Positions 22,831 through 34,075 of a stretch of DNA of 64,000 nt are shown here, piece after piece; positions within the stretch are counted from its first letter, which is position 1; each line of letters begins with the position of its first letter. The notes below the pieces were generated by a model. That model was not told the DNA's origin, did not search any database, and saw nothing but the letters and a program-made list of their open reading frames with translations. Position numbers and translations under genes: made by a program. The DNA is taken from positions 4,587,017 to 4,651,016 of the forward strand of contig JARWIR010000015.1 of assembly GCA_029959085.1 (NCBI GenBank), in the 5' to 3' direction. The stretch is from Nemophila menziesii. Lineage: Eukaryota; Streptophyta; Magnoliopsida; Boraginales; Hydrophyllaceae.

Positions 22831-24526
22831 TTTTCTCTTTATACAATCTATTGTAATACTTATCACGTTATTAAGTATATATTCAACTTATAATAATATG
22901 TATAGTAACTAATGTTTATTACTTGATATTTAAAGAACATATATGTAAGCATACAAATAGAAAACATAGCTCATTAACTTGGACACTGAAGTATAAACAT
23001 ATCTTTATTAAAGAATAGACCATTTAAGAACCTGAATTAAAATCACATGATATCCTAGTGCCATCAACAATAATAGACCATTGAGGAACCAAATTAAGGT
23101 AATTTTTTTTTTAAAAAAACTTGATATAATCCAACCTCATCTAGTCACTATTACGATTTCGCATATTTGATTGAAGAAATCAATTCTGAATTTTTCATAG
23201 ATTGTTCTAAGCTTTTGGGGTCGCGTAAGTTTTATGGGTTCTATGATTTTTCTTGACTATCGGAGTGAGTCTTTGCCGTAAAACATAAATTGTTTGTCGT
23301 AATTGTTGGCGTGAGGCTTTGTTGTGACCTATTGGAGCAAGTCTTTGTCATGAGTTTTGTGGGTTCCATGATTCGTCGTGAAACAAGAACGAATAAAATG
23401 ATCTTAAACCCATATTATTCACCACACATGTGATCCATATGGATAATATGGCCACAACTTTTCTGGGATTATTTTGATATTGTTTGGAGCTTGCTGGTGG
23501 GTGTTTATTTAAATTGCAAGAGTATGCGATAAGAAATATTTAGTACAAATACAATTCATAAATTTAGTGTGAATAGACTACTCAAAGTTTTTGTGATGTT
23601 TTATACAACTGGTATAGGAAAGGATTAGCTTGAGATTTTATGTTTTACATTTTTTTTCCATTAAATGCATCTAAGCCACATCATTGAAAGCCTCATAGTG
23701 TGAAAAATAGTATGGTGAGATTTATTTTAGAATTCCAACTAATTGAACCTTATGATATGATCTTCCTCTTTTAAGGTAAGTTTCTTATAATATTTGATAG
23801 ATGCTCATCATGTCATGGATTAGGTAAATATCTCCTGTCTCCCAAGATTAATGAATTTGCACTTTATCTTGCATCCAAAATCATGCAATTTATTATTTTG
23901 GTTCTTTGAACTCGTAGCTAATATTTTGAGCCAGCAACACGACTAATTACTTACTATTTTTGAAACTAATAGGAATTATTTTTTTTATTTGGCGGGGTCT
24001 CAGTTTTGTTGACACAAATCCTCCTTCTGAAGCTTTTTCTAAATAATATTTATATGAGACATAAAAGGTGAATTGTCCACTCCAACTAACAAACTGAAAT
24101 AAGATTTTATTACTCGATCTTGATTCCCTTTAACCGTTACTATTCCATATGTTATTCGTAATTTTGTCATAAGATGTTAATTTAATATCGGGCCTTGAAG
24201 TTTAATAAAAGTATTTCTACCAAGGATGGTGTAATATGCTAACTCATATCCTACTACCACAACCATATTTTTAATAGTAAAATACCTTTAGTGGTAACCA
24301 TTTTCAATGATACTTGATATGTTCCAATGATAGACTACTATGCTAGGTATCATCATCAAAAGATAATAATTAATATACATAACTCTTTGTATCGACTAAG
24401 ATCCTTACAGTGAACCTTACCAATGATTGTGGCACCAAAGTATCACCATGAAGAAACATAAGCCCTTTCACAAATTTATCATTTAAATTTAGATCGTCCA
24501 TATGCTTGTGTACACCCTATGGTGGT
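22831..24526. other. No gene recognised
   Basis: AT-rich. 23265-23385 has three loose copies of a GGAGTGAGTCTTTG-like word about 55 bp apart; nothing more is seen. Confidence 0.5.
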
Positions 24527-24655
24527 AATGTTTCCTATATATTATATAATAATCTAGATTAGAGACACCATTTTAGGTGTAATTGATTAATTAATTATAG
24601 ATTCGTATTTTGATAATTTCTTATTTCTTGTCTTGATTTTGATGATTTATTACTT

Positions 24656-24945
24656 GGGTAAAGCCCTCGTATGACCCTTTAACTTTGCCTAAAGTGCAAG
24701 GACCGCCCCCGATCTTCATTTTTACCCTTTTACGCCCCTGATGAACACTTTTTGTGACACTGTTAGCCCTTTTTTCTTTTTTCGATTAGTTGACTGTTAG
24801 TCAACGCCATGTGGTGCCATGTCGCTGCCACCTCAGCGCCAACTCAGCGCCATCCATCTGCGTCATCACCGTCCCTAACTTAAAAAAAATCCTTTGAATG
24901 TTTAAATGCTTCAAATCTTCAACAATGGAGGAAAACTAAAATCGA
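24656..24945 (+). repeat. Left terminal inverted repeat of the Pack-MULE
   Basis: Matches the reverse complement of 26640-26920 over its whole length with scattered differences. Contains GACCGCCCCCGATCTTCATT and GATGAACACTTTTTGTGA in both arms. Confidence 0.92.
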
Positions 24946-24963
24946 AACCTCTTAAATAGGTAT

Positions 24964-25243
24964 ATGGCTTCAATAACTGAAATGCACCTTGTTTATGATC
25001 CCATTTCCCACAAAGAAAAGTGTATTTTTACCAGATCCGTATCCCATTCCCTACCCCCAACCCCACCACCACCACCATTAGCTCCTTATTCACATCCTCC
25101 ACCTCCACAAAACGGCGTCGTAGTAATCGGTTTCATCGGCAGACATTTCGAAGACATATCTTCCTTAATCAACAAAATACTTGATTCCAACATATTTGGC
25201 TCACGAAATTCAGATAAACCAACATATTTGATTCCAATTCTCT
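24964..25243 (+). pseudogene. Captured exon fragment, possibly SMG8-like
   Basis: An open frame from ATG 24964 has a proline-rich stretch (PPTPPPPPLAP), then NGVVVIGFIGR ... LINKILDSNIFGS. This pattern resembles the N-terminus of plant SMG8, a regulator of the nonsense-mediated decay kinase SMG1, but I cannot confirm it by eye. It passes into BRI1-like sequence near 25244, so it is a chimera, not a gene in its own right. Position just inside the MULE repeat is typical of captured DNA. Confidence 0.45.
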
Positions 25244-25766
25244 CAGCTAAATTTCCTTGGTTTAGTGACTGTTCAAGCTTAGAACACTTGTATTTGTCAT
25301 CAAATAAGTTCTTTGGTGATGTTGGTTCTTCATTATCCACTTGGGTAAGCTCCAAACATTGCAAATTGGTGCTCAAATATTATCGATTTGAATATATCTT
25401 TCAACAAATTAACAGGTACTGTACCCGAGGGGCTTGGTGAATGTTCAAGTTTGCAGAATCTTGATATCTCCAACAACAATATTACTGGTGAGTTACCTAT
25501 CAATACTCTTGTCAGATTGAGCAGCTTGAAGATTTTGAGATTATCATTCAATAATTTCTTTGGTAATTTGCCTGAATCATTCACGAAACTGGTTGAATTA
25601 GAGACTTTCGATGCAATTTCTAATAATTTAACCGGTTTTGATTCCTTCTGATATTTGTGCACCGTCAAGAAATATGTTAAAAGTTTTTTACCTTCAAAAT
25701 AATTTGTTCACTGGTCCTATACCCAAAAGTTTAATGAATTTCTCAGAACTAGCTTCTCTTGATTTA
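25244..25766 (+). pseudogene. Captured fragment of a BRI1-like receptor (LRR region), part 1
   Basis: Leucine-rich repeats in three frames: FPWFSDCSSLEHLYLSSNKF (25249 on), then SFNKLTGTVPEGLGECSSLQ, ELPINTLVRLSSLKILRLSF and ESFTKLVELETFDAISNNLTG, then IPSDICAPSRNMLKVFYLQNN and GPIPKSLMNFSELASLDLS. Order and wording follow the mid-ectodomain of brassinosteroid receptors of the BRI1 family. Several repeats are missing after the first and two frameshifts break it. It lacks the steroid-binding island, membrane segment and kinase, so it cannot act as a receptor. Confidence 0.85.
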
Positions 25767-26330
25767 TCTAACCTTCAACATTCTTTAACCTTCGCTCCGC
25801 TCGATTCATTTTTAGAATTATTGATACAAATCAATCATGAGTCGGGCAATGGAAAAAGATACTCCTGTAAAGAATGAAGAAGAAGAGTTCAACATGGGAC
25901 CACATTCTATTCTGATGCTTAGTGTTAAAAATAACACACAGGTGCGTATTAACATAAAGCTTCTTGGACGTGTAAGAGCTTTTGATCGTCACTGTAACAT
26001 GGTCCTTGAAAATGTTAGGGAAATGTGGAACGAGGTTCCAAAAACTAGTAAAGGTAAGAAGAAAGCTCTTCCAGTGAATAAGGACATATTTATTAGCAAG
26101 ATGTTTCTCAGGCAAGATTCTGTTATCATTGTCCTTAGAAACCCCAAGTAAGGTAGTTTAGTGTAGCTGAGTCTAGTAGAGGTGTGTGAACGTTGGTTAA
26201 AAATGAAGAGAAGCTGAGAGTTTGTATTGATGAAATTATATGAACCAATGTTAGATGCTTCCCCGCCTTTTTATTTGATAATATCTTGTATGAAAGTTGA
26301 ACTAAATAGTCCTTGAGTAAAAAAAAAAAC
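25767..26330 (+). mobile_element. Processed retrocopy of SmD2 inserted in the BRI1 fragment
   Basis: An mRNA-like insert: about 70 bp of leader, an intronless ORF (25837-26151), about 165 bp of trailer, then an A-run at about 26319-26329. The BRI1-like reading breaks at LASLDLSN on the left and resumes with LNGRIPSSLSG on the right, which are adjacent in BRI1-type proteins. Only a few bases (AACCTT/ACTTT) could be a target duplication. The retrocopy is therefore younger than the capture of the BRI1 piece, or was captured with it. Confidence 0.85.
25837..26151 (+). CDS. SMD2-like: SmD2-like protein (snRNP core), intact retrocopy ORF, 104 aa
   Basis: SmD2 is one of the seven Sm proteins that ring the U-rich site of spliceosomal snRNAs in the nucleus. 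The frame keeps the hallmark Sm1 and Sm2 wording: [40 protein letters not shown], then [19 protein letters not shown] to the usual C-terminus. Compared with typical SmD2, about four residues are missing just before KLLGRV, in the loop after the second strand, where Sm proteins contact RNA; this could weaken function. The frame has no stop despite being a retrocopy. Whether it is transcribed is unknown; no promoter is evident. Confidence 0.85.
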   Translation: MSRAMEKDTPVKNEEEEFNMGPHSILMLSVKNNTQVRINIKLLGRVRAFDRHCNMVLENVREMWNEVPKTSKGKKKALPVNKDIFISKMFLRQDSVIIVLRNPK

Positions 26331-26441
26331 TTTAATTATTTGAATGGAAGAATCCCGTCAAGCTTGAGTGGATGAACGAAGCTTAAAGATTTAATTGATT
26401 GGCGGAATCAACTTAGTGGAGAAATCCATGGATTTCTGTGA
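26331..26441 (+). pseudogene. Captured BRI1-like fragment, part 2
   Basis: LNGRIPSSLSG, an in-frame TGA, then TKLKDLIDWRNQLSGEIHGF. It continues the LRR order of part 1 after the SmD2 insert. 26442-26639 between here and the right inverted repeat has no recognised content. Confidence 0.8.
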
Positions 26442-26639
26442 GAATCAACCTGTTTTGTTTAAAAAGGATGTGTAAAGGTTATAAATGATGAAATGAAACA
26501 CTATTATAGAATGTGAACTTGTAAGTGGATTTCTGAGCTGATGTAGAGAAGTTTAGGACAAATAAATTTAGATGAAGTGCAAAGTAGGTAGCGTATTGTA
26601 AAATGCTATATCTTTTGATTCATATGAAAGGTAGTAAGA

Positions 26640-26920
26640 GATTTTTTTTAGTTTTCCTCCATTTTTGAAGATTTGAAGCATTTAAACATTCAAATGATTT
26701 TTTTTAAGTTAGAGACGATGATGACGAAAATGGCTGGCGCTAAGGTGGCAGTGACATGGCGCCATGTGGCGTTGACTAATGGTCAACTAACTGAAAAATG
26801 AAAAAAGGGCTAACGGTCTCACAAAAAGTGTTCATCAGCGGCGTGAAAAGGTAAAAATGAAGATCGGGGGCGGTCCTTTCACTTTGGGCAAAGTTAAAGG
26901 GTCATACGAGGGCTTTATCC
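26640..26920 (-). repeat. Right terminal inverted repeat of the Pack-MULE
   Basis: Partner of 24656-24945. Outer ends are closely conserved; inner ends diverge near GGAGGAAAACTAAAA. Confidence 0.92.
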
Positions 26921-27425
26921 TTATTACGTTTAGAGCATTTTTTGTTTAATTTGAGTGTTAATGTGAAACTCTTGAGGTTTATGAAATATAATTAGATGTC
27001 AAATCAATTCTAAGAAGATAAGGAAAGAAGATATGGAAGGAAAAAAGAGATAAAAGGAAGTAGAGAGAAAATAGGAAATGAAAAGTTGGCAAGTAAATCT
27101 AAAATTCTGCAGCTACGTCCACTAAAGTGAAGATAACTTTAAATTGGATAGGAATTTCGATGATCGTTTAAAAGAGTAAATATAGATATTTTTGCTTCGG
27201 TATTTTCTATATAAAGTATACAAAAATCAGACCAATAAAAAAGAAGATATGGTCAAAACAATGAGCAGTGTTTATCCTCACCAATATTTTAGGAAATAAA
27301 TTTGAGTGGGATTTTGACTCAAATTACTTACCTTGCACTCAAGATTTCGACCTAGGGTCTTATTAGCACCTACAAATACACCCACTTATTATTGTAAATA
27401 TGTCCTTGCTCAATTATTAGAAATA

Positions 27426-27980
<555 letters not shown>

Positions 27981-28004
27981 CAGTAAAAATTCTCCTAGAT
28001 TCAG

Positions 28005-29400
28005 ACACTATGTTTACGACCAAATCGATTACTTAAATATCAAACTCGATTAATTCTTATATGAAAATATCGTAGCATTAACAATAACTTGGTTAAATTT
28101 CTACATGGAGTAACCAAATCAAACTCGATTATATTCCTACTTGGAATTCTCACCACATAATTATTACTTGGTTAAATTCATATGCAGAATTACCAATTAA
28201 TTATGATTAAATTACTATATGGAATCATCGAAACAAAAGAATAACTTAATTATATTCCTACGCGAAGTTACCAAATAAAAGTTGATTAAATTCCTACTTT
28301 GAATTATCGACGTATAACCGTTACTTGGTTAAATTTCTATGTGGGGTTTCCAAATTAATCTCAACTAAATATCTTTATAGAATTATCAAATCATAACAAT
28401 AACTTTGTCAAATTCATACGTTGAGTTACCAAATATACCTCGATTATATCCCTACATGAATGTATTGAAGCATAAAAACAACTTGGTTAAATTTTATGCT
28501 AAGTTACAAAATAAAACTCTATTAAATCCCTGTATAAAACTATCGAAGAATAACAATAATTTTATTGAATTTCTATTTGGATTTTACCAAATAACTCTTG
28601 ATTAAATTCCTTCTTTAAATTATTGATGCATAACTATTACTTGGTTGAATTCCTATGCGGAATTACCAAATAAAATAGGATTAAATTTATACATTGAATC
28701 ATCGAAACATAAAAATAACTTAGTTAGATTCCAAACGAAGTTACCGAATCAAACTCAATTTAATTCATATCTGGAATTATCAACGCATAACAATTACTTG
28801 GTTAAATGCCTAGGCGGAGTTACAAAATCAAGTTCAATTAAATTCCTATATGGAATTATCGATGCATAAAAATAACTTGGTTAAATTACTACACGATGTT
28901 ACCATATTAATTTCAATCAAATTCCTACTTGGATTTATTGATTCTTAACTATTAATTGGTTAAGTTTCCACGCATAGTTGGAAATCAAGCTCCATTAAAT
29001 TTTGTGTCGATTTATCAAAGAAAAACAAAACTTGTTTAAAATCCTACGTGAAGTTACCAAATCAATCTCAGTTAAATTTTAATTGGAATTATTGATGCAT
29101 AGCAATAACTTGGTTAAATTCCTATGCGACATTAGCACAAAAAAGAATTGTATAGAACCCTAATTGGAAGTTATCAAATTAAGATCAACTACATATATGT
29201 GAAATTATCAAAGCATAAAAATTAATCATTTACATTCATATGTGGAAGGACCATATAAAAGCTCAATTAAATCTCTACGTGGAGGAGTTATCAAAGCATA
29301 ACAACTGCTTGATTTAATTCCTGCATAACTTTACCAAATTTAAATCGATTAAATTTTTATGAAAAATTATCAACGAATAAAATTTACATGGTTAAACATA
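28005..29400. repeat. Satellite array, about 79-bp unit built of two half-units
   Basis: The word CTTGGTTAAATTC or a close variant recurs near 28089, 28168, 28246, 28325, 28404 and 28483 and onward, a spacing of 78-79 bp, giving about 17-18 diverged copies. Each unit has two similar halves: one with CTCGATTAAATTCCTA ... GGAATTATC and one with CTTGGTTAAATTCCTA ... GGAGTTACC, so the ancestral monomer was about 39-40 bp. Open frames inside it are by-products of the repeat. Confidence 0.9.
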
Positions 29401-29689
29401 TTATAAATTATCATATGAATCCGTCAATCTTTCCAAAGTTGTTAAGTCATGCATTTAATCCATTTTTATATATGTTATACAGTTGTATTTTAAGTTATTC
29501 AAGCATTAAATTCTCAATTAAATTTATTTGAAATTTATTGTGGATTAAATTAAATTCATACAAGACATAAATAAGGATGTCTCATTATTTTTCTTTTTTA
29601 GTAGAAATAGAACATGACATGATGGGTTTTTCAATAAATATAACAGACAACTACTCGCAAAGATTGAGAGTTGAGAGTTACTCAGCTAA

Positions 29690-30420
29690 TGGGTGGGATA
29701 AAAGATTGGTTACAACTATTATTTTTTGCTACCATTTAGAATATTTGGAAAGTTAGGATGAATGATTTTTTCGAAAAAAAACAGATGGAACATCTTTGAA
29801 ATCAATGATAAAACAAAAATGCTTATTAAACAGCTCTTCGGAGAAGTGAATTCATCTGGCATAAAGAAAAAAAATATTGAAGGAACTAGCACGGAAGAAG
29901 ACGGGGAAGAAAACCCAATTTTGAACGATGACACTGATTTTGTTTGGCTTACTGATACCTCCTTCGTCAACAGTTGGGAACCTACCAGCATGGTATCGAT
30001 TGGGATTGATAAGGAAGGAACCATTAAGCATAAAATTAAAAGAAGAGGGAGAGTCAATAGTGCAATTGAAGGCGAAATTTGGGTCATTCTTTTGGCCATG
30101 AGATCTGCAGCAGATCTCAGTGTCCATAATAGTTTATTCTATTTCGATAACCTTGAAGTCATTCAAGGTATTTCTAAATCATAAAGGGATAATTGGAGAA
30201 TCCGCCCAATGATGTCTGAAGCTAAAACGTGGATGATACGATTCCCGGGATGGAAAGTTTGTTTTATAAAATGAAAGTTTAATGTTTTTGCGGACAAGAT
30301 GGCAAAATGCGCGAGACATAACTTGGAATTCCTATGGACACGGGAGACACACTCAGTAACTTCTTTAATTTCATGTCTTTTATATGTAACAGTAAGGGTA
30401 TTAAGTAGGGTGCTAATTTT
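29690..30420 (+). mobile_element. 5'-truncated LINE, RNase H end only
   Basis: Plus-strand frame 29762-30181 encodes an RNase H domain (FVWLTDTSFVNSWEP, AIEGEIWVILLAM, FYFDNLEVI), homologous to the LINE RNase H at 1306-1643 and with the same upstream words (GGTTACAACTATTATT). After a stop, the frame continues as RIRPMMSEAKTWMIRFPGW and NVFADKMAKCARHN, the usual LINE ORF2 end. Upstream ORF2 domains are absent, as expected from incomplete reverse transcription. This copy shows what the CACTA-split LINE has lost. Confidence 0.8.
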
Positions 30421-31449
30421 CTAAAGTATGTGAAAATAGGAGGCTAAGGGGTGTATTTATAGGCGTTAGGAAGCCCTAATTCGTTTTCTATGTGTAGTGG
30501 AAGACAAGTTCAGAACTCTTTATTCGCAGCCCTAAAATATAGGAAATGTAAGATTTTGTTGCTGATTTGTTTTGGTCATATCTCCTTCAATACTTATCCG
30601 TTTGACGCGTTCTTTATATCGAAATCACTTGTCACGAAAAGATCTATCCATTGGTACAGACCATTCTCCCAAATTCCTAGCCAATCTTGAGTTATGAGCT
30701 CGTGTTTGAACGTGGCTGGAATTTCAGATTTATTGGTAACTTTATCTTTTCCTTCTTTGCATATTTCCTTCCTTAATCTTCCAATTTTTATGTATATCTT
30801 CTTTCCTTTACTTCTTAGACTTGACTTGTTCTCTAATTAATTGCCATATATCTTTAAAGTTTCATAATAAATAAATAATTAAACCGCATATGCTTTAAAA
30901 ATTAATAAATCATTAAATCAAGACTGTATACACTAAATACCATTATGCAACCATGTTATCAATTAGGTCCGATAGTAGATTATTGGTAAAGTTCTAGTTT
31001 CCTATTCAGCCCTTACTTAATTAATGTAATTACAAAATATAAATAGTCATATAACATAATAAAATTGAAATTTTAGTCCATAGTTGGGACTCCACAATTT
31101 ATTGGTAAATAATCAGTATAGATTTTGTAGCATTAATATAATTAAGACGCGGGTTAAAGAAGAATAGTTTGGCTCTAGGATATTAGGGACTAGACCCTGA
31201 TGCCAACAAAATCTTATAAATATAGAAACAATGTCACAGTTGTAGTCAAGTTAGAGTATTATTCATGTAAGTGTAGAAAAAAATTCTTTCTCTTAAAATA
31301 CAGTAGAACAGAAATTTCTCTCTCAAAATACTTTAGAACAAAAATTTCTCTCTCAACAAATTGATTCTTTAGTAAGTGTCGTTAATTATTAACGAAATTA
31401 ATCGAGATTAGATATACTTAAAGAAATATACTAAATTGATATATTATAT
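30421..31449. other. Probable LTR relics, no gene
   Basis: GGACTAGACCCTGATGCCAACA (31187-31208) reads on the minus strand as a TGTTGGCATCAGGG LTR-like start. 31297-31352 has a 31-bp near-duplicate containing AGAACA and AAATTTCTCTCTCAA. No paired repeat, primer site or coding domain could be tied to these. Confidence 0.35.
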
Positions 31450-31650
31450 TTCCTCTTTATTTTTTTATTTTTTTTATTTTTTTTGGTTACATGGGTTCTG
31501 GGCTAGCTTACGCGCACCCGACTAATCCACAGAGATATACATGCCTCCCCATATATATTCTCATGGTAAATCAAAACTAGGTTACCCATGTTCAGGGAGG
31601 GGTTCGAGCCTTGTACCTCTCACTTTACACCCGTTATCCTCTTTATTACT
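31450..31650 (-). mobile_element. SINE, minus strand
   Basis: The poly-T at 31450-31484 marks the 3' end of a minus-strand element. Moving right, the tail matches that at 19648-19718 (AGTCGGGTGCGCG, AGCTAGCCC), then GGCTCGAACCCC near 31596-31607 fits a pol III B-box with one mismatch. An A-box is not clear, so the 5' end is approximate. Confidence 0.6.
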
Positions 31651-32677
31651 ATGTGATGTCAATGAAAAAACACTAAGGACATCGGGTAGACATATTCAAA
31701 GGTGTTATGATCGAATTAGGTTCGAACTATAGATATACAATTGTATTTCCACAAGTTATGCAACTAGAGTTTTAATCTATTAAATACCGTCCTGAAGTAA
31801 ACTAATAAAAATAATTAAAAATCCTGAGTCACTCTTAATAGTGTTTTATATTGACTAACTAGGAAATTCTTAGCGTTGAGCTTAATAGTTTGAGTAATGG
31901 TTATCATGTATAATATCCTAGGTCAACTATTGATTATATAAATATTTGTTTTAATAGATTAACTTTCTTAGTTAGTACTTAATTTATATTATAACTCTCA
32001 TAAGTTATATATGATGAATTCACATTCCCCCTTCCCTTGGAGAATATAAGTTGTGTAATTTTATGTGATAATCGAGCCTCGTTTGTATGGACAAATCAAC
32101 TCCAATAGGGATGCAATTCCAAAAGAAAATTCATAACATGTTGTTGTCAAAATTTAAAGATAGAAATATCAATCTAACAGATTCAATCAAGATATTTACC
32201 TCATATCAATACTTTATTTCTAATTTTTTCAATATTCGGTTATAGTTTTTTCTTTAGAAACAAAAATTTAGGATCCTTTGTGAATGGTCAAATAATCTCT
32301 TATCAAGAGAAAATTGGAGTATGTTGTTGTAAGTAAATATATGAACCTCGGATTATAATCTAGTGAGTTATAATTTTATTTTAAACTCTAAGTAAAAATG
32401 ACCTTGAGTGTCATTAGAGAAAGAATTATTACACCATGTAGTATATCCACAGTAGCAACAACATGGAGCAAGGGTATTTTTAAATCCTATTTACATGTAT
32501 TATTAACCCTAGAGATATATTACATGTTTACTATAAATGTAGAAATAAAGGAACTACTCCTATCAGAATCATAAGAAAATAGGTATATGGGATCTCAAAC
32601 ACCTAAATCATAAGATGCATATTTGTGTTGAGCTGTAAAGCTCGATGCCTCTCAAGACTAAGTTCAATTTTATTAGG
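31651..32677. other. No gene recognised
   Basis: AT-rich; no motif or usable frame seen. It may be leader or LTR of the decayed gypsy element to its right. Confidence 0.4.
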
Positions 32678-33012
32678 CTAATGTAAGACGCTAATTTTTT
32701 TTAGTCTAATATACTACGGATACAACTTGACCTGCACGAGCTTAAATATATTCCATGTTATACCTAGAGTAGACTAATGCAAAATGGTTAAGATTTTAGT
32801 TTGAATTTTTGTCGGGTGCAGCTGGACTTATACATGCCCGAAATCTTGTAAGGTTGTACCTAATTATACTAATGTAAGACTCTCAAACTTTTAGTTTAGT
32901 CATTGTCAGATACAAATTTTGCCATGCATAGTCATGAAGTCTTTCATGTTTTGCTCTGATCAAACTAATGTAAAATGCTAAATGTTTTAGTTTAATCATC
33001 ATTAATAAGACA
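32678..33012. repeat. Tandem repeat, 96-bp unit, about 3.5 copies
   Basis: Units starting CTAATGTAAGACGCTAA-like lie at 32678, 32774, 32869 and 32965, each continuing TTTTAGTTTAATC-like. Tat/Ogre-type gypsy elements often carry such tandem blocks in non-coding regions, which fits the gypsy pol relic that follows, but the link is inference. Confidence 0.75.
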
Positions 33013-33682
33013 AAAAGAAACGATGAAATTGAATCAATTGAGTAAAGGTCCAGACTAAAGGAAAGACAATGAGGCTGGGGATAATCATCCCAGCTGGAGA
33101 TAATTAACCCATGCCAAGGGAAAAGTAAATAATATGCAAGAACATAAACAAGCAGGACAAGTAAGAGGATAACTTATATGGTTGACACCTGAAGATGAAC
33201 GTCAAATCACGAAAAAAGTCCAAAATCTCTAAATGGGCCCTAGATTGACCTCATATGTTTAAGTCTAAAGTTTCCACCCTAAACAGCCTAATCTACGCAG
33301 GAGAGAATATATATATATATTCTAATCATATCTCGAAATGGATAACTTCTACAAACTGATGCACCCCTTCTCTATATCTCTTGTATTAAAATACAATGTG
33401 GTCATTAAATAGTCTAAAATATACATATCTCTTAGTTCATAAGAATATTCTTGGAAAATATACTAATGTTGAGAGTTGGAGTGCCATTGAGAACAAAACT
33501 CCTTATGGTCTTGACCTATGGTCAGAATTTAGGAAGCCTTATCTACGTTAAGGAAAAATATCAGTTGTTTGCTGTAGTAAAGTGACTGGTTATCTTTGCA
33601 TGTATATACCATCTCACCATCACCAGAAATTCTCTTATATCTCGACTATTTGTGTTCGAAATCGATCTACCAAATCGAATAG
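33013..33682. other. No gene; possible gypsy upstream region
   Basis: Contains AATCATCCCAGCTGGAGATAATTA and a short TA run. No coding motif recognised. Confidence 0.4.
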
Positions 33683-34075
33683 TTGATAAGTGGATTATTT
33701 CGACTCTATAATAGGCGCAGTCTGTGGGAACTGATTTTGAATCGCATTAAGAGACTACATTACGAGAAAGCATATATTATGCGAGCGGAATTTCTTATAG
33801 CAAAGATGGTACCGGTGGAAAATGTGATAGGAGTACACGTAGGAAGCATATATCACAAGGTGAAGATTAAGGAAATATTGAAGGGACCTAAACAATCTGT
33901 TTTATGGGATAAGTTAGAAGAATATAAATATTTGTTCGCATGGACTACCAAAGATATGGTAGGAATTTGGAGGAAGATATTAGAGCATTTATTAAACGTC
34001 AATCAGACAGTTAGACAAATATCTCAGAAGAAAAGAAACTACATTGATAAGAAAATTAAAATGATTTATGAAGAG
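33683..34075 (+). pseudogene. Ty3/gypsy pol, start of reverse transcriptase; split
   Basis: Encodes EEYKYLFAWTTKDMVGI, then LLNVNQTVRQISQKKRNY to KMIYEE, the classic linker before a plant gypsy reverse transcriptase (FAWxxxDMPGI ... VRQKRR). The frame runs into the SIRE-like insertion at 34076 and resumes at 47277 with the expected next residues. It is part of one decayed element continuing at 47272-49818, 55514-55536 and 56082-56155. Confidence 0.85.

Larger units (their letters stand above)
24656..26920. mobile_element. Pack-MULE carrying host gene fragments
   Basis: 2265 bp with inverted repeats of about 280 bp. The left end starts GGGTAAAGCCCTCGTATGAC and the right end mirrors it with GGATAAAGCCCTCG. 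Flanking 9-mers are TTATTACTT (24647-24655) and TTATTACGT (26921-26929), 8 of 9 identical, the duplication size typical of Mutator-like elements. The uninterrupted relative at 56270-56320 confirms the insertion point. There is no transposase; the interior holds fragments of at least two or three host genes. Confidence 0.93.
24527..27425 (+). mobile_element. Athila-type LTR fragment, split by a Pack-MULE
   Basis: 24527-24646 and 26921-27425 together are colinear with the start of the LTR at 56156 (for example AAGGAAAGAAGATATGGA and AAATTCTGCAG followed by CGTCCACTAAA). The homology fades after about 27425, so this is a truncated LTR, not a full element. Confidence 0.75.

Noticed and set aside
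25244..26441. Functional BRI1-type receptor gene
   Set aside because: Only a few leucine-rich repeats, with frameshifts, an in-frame stop and an insertion; no membrane or kinase domain.
28405..28869. Two short plus-strand ORFs in the satellite with similar proteins
   Set aside because: Their similarity reflects the 79-bp repeat unit.
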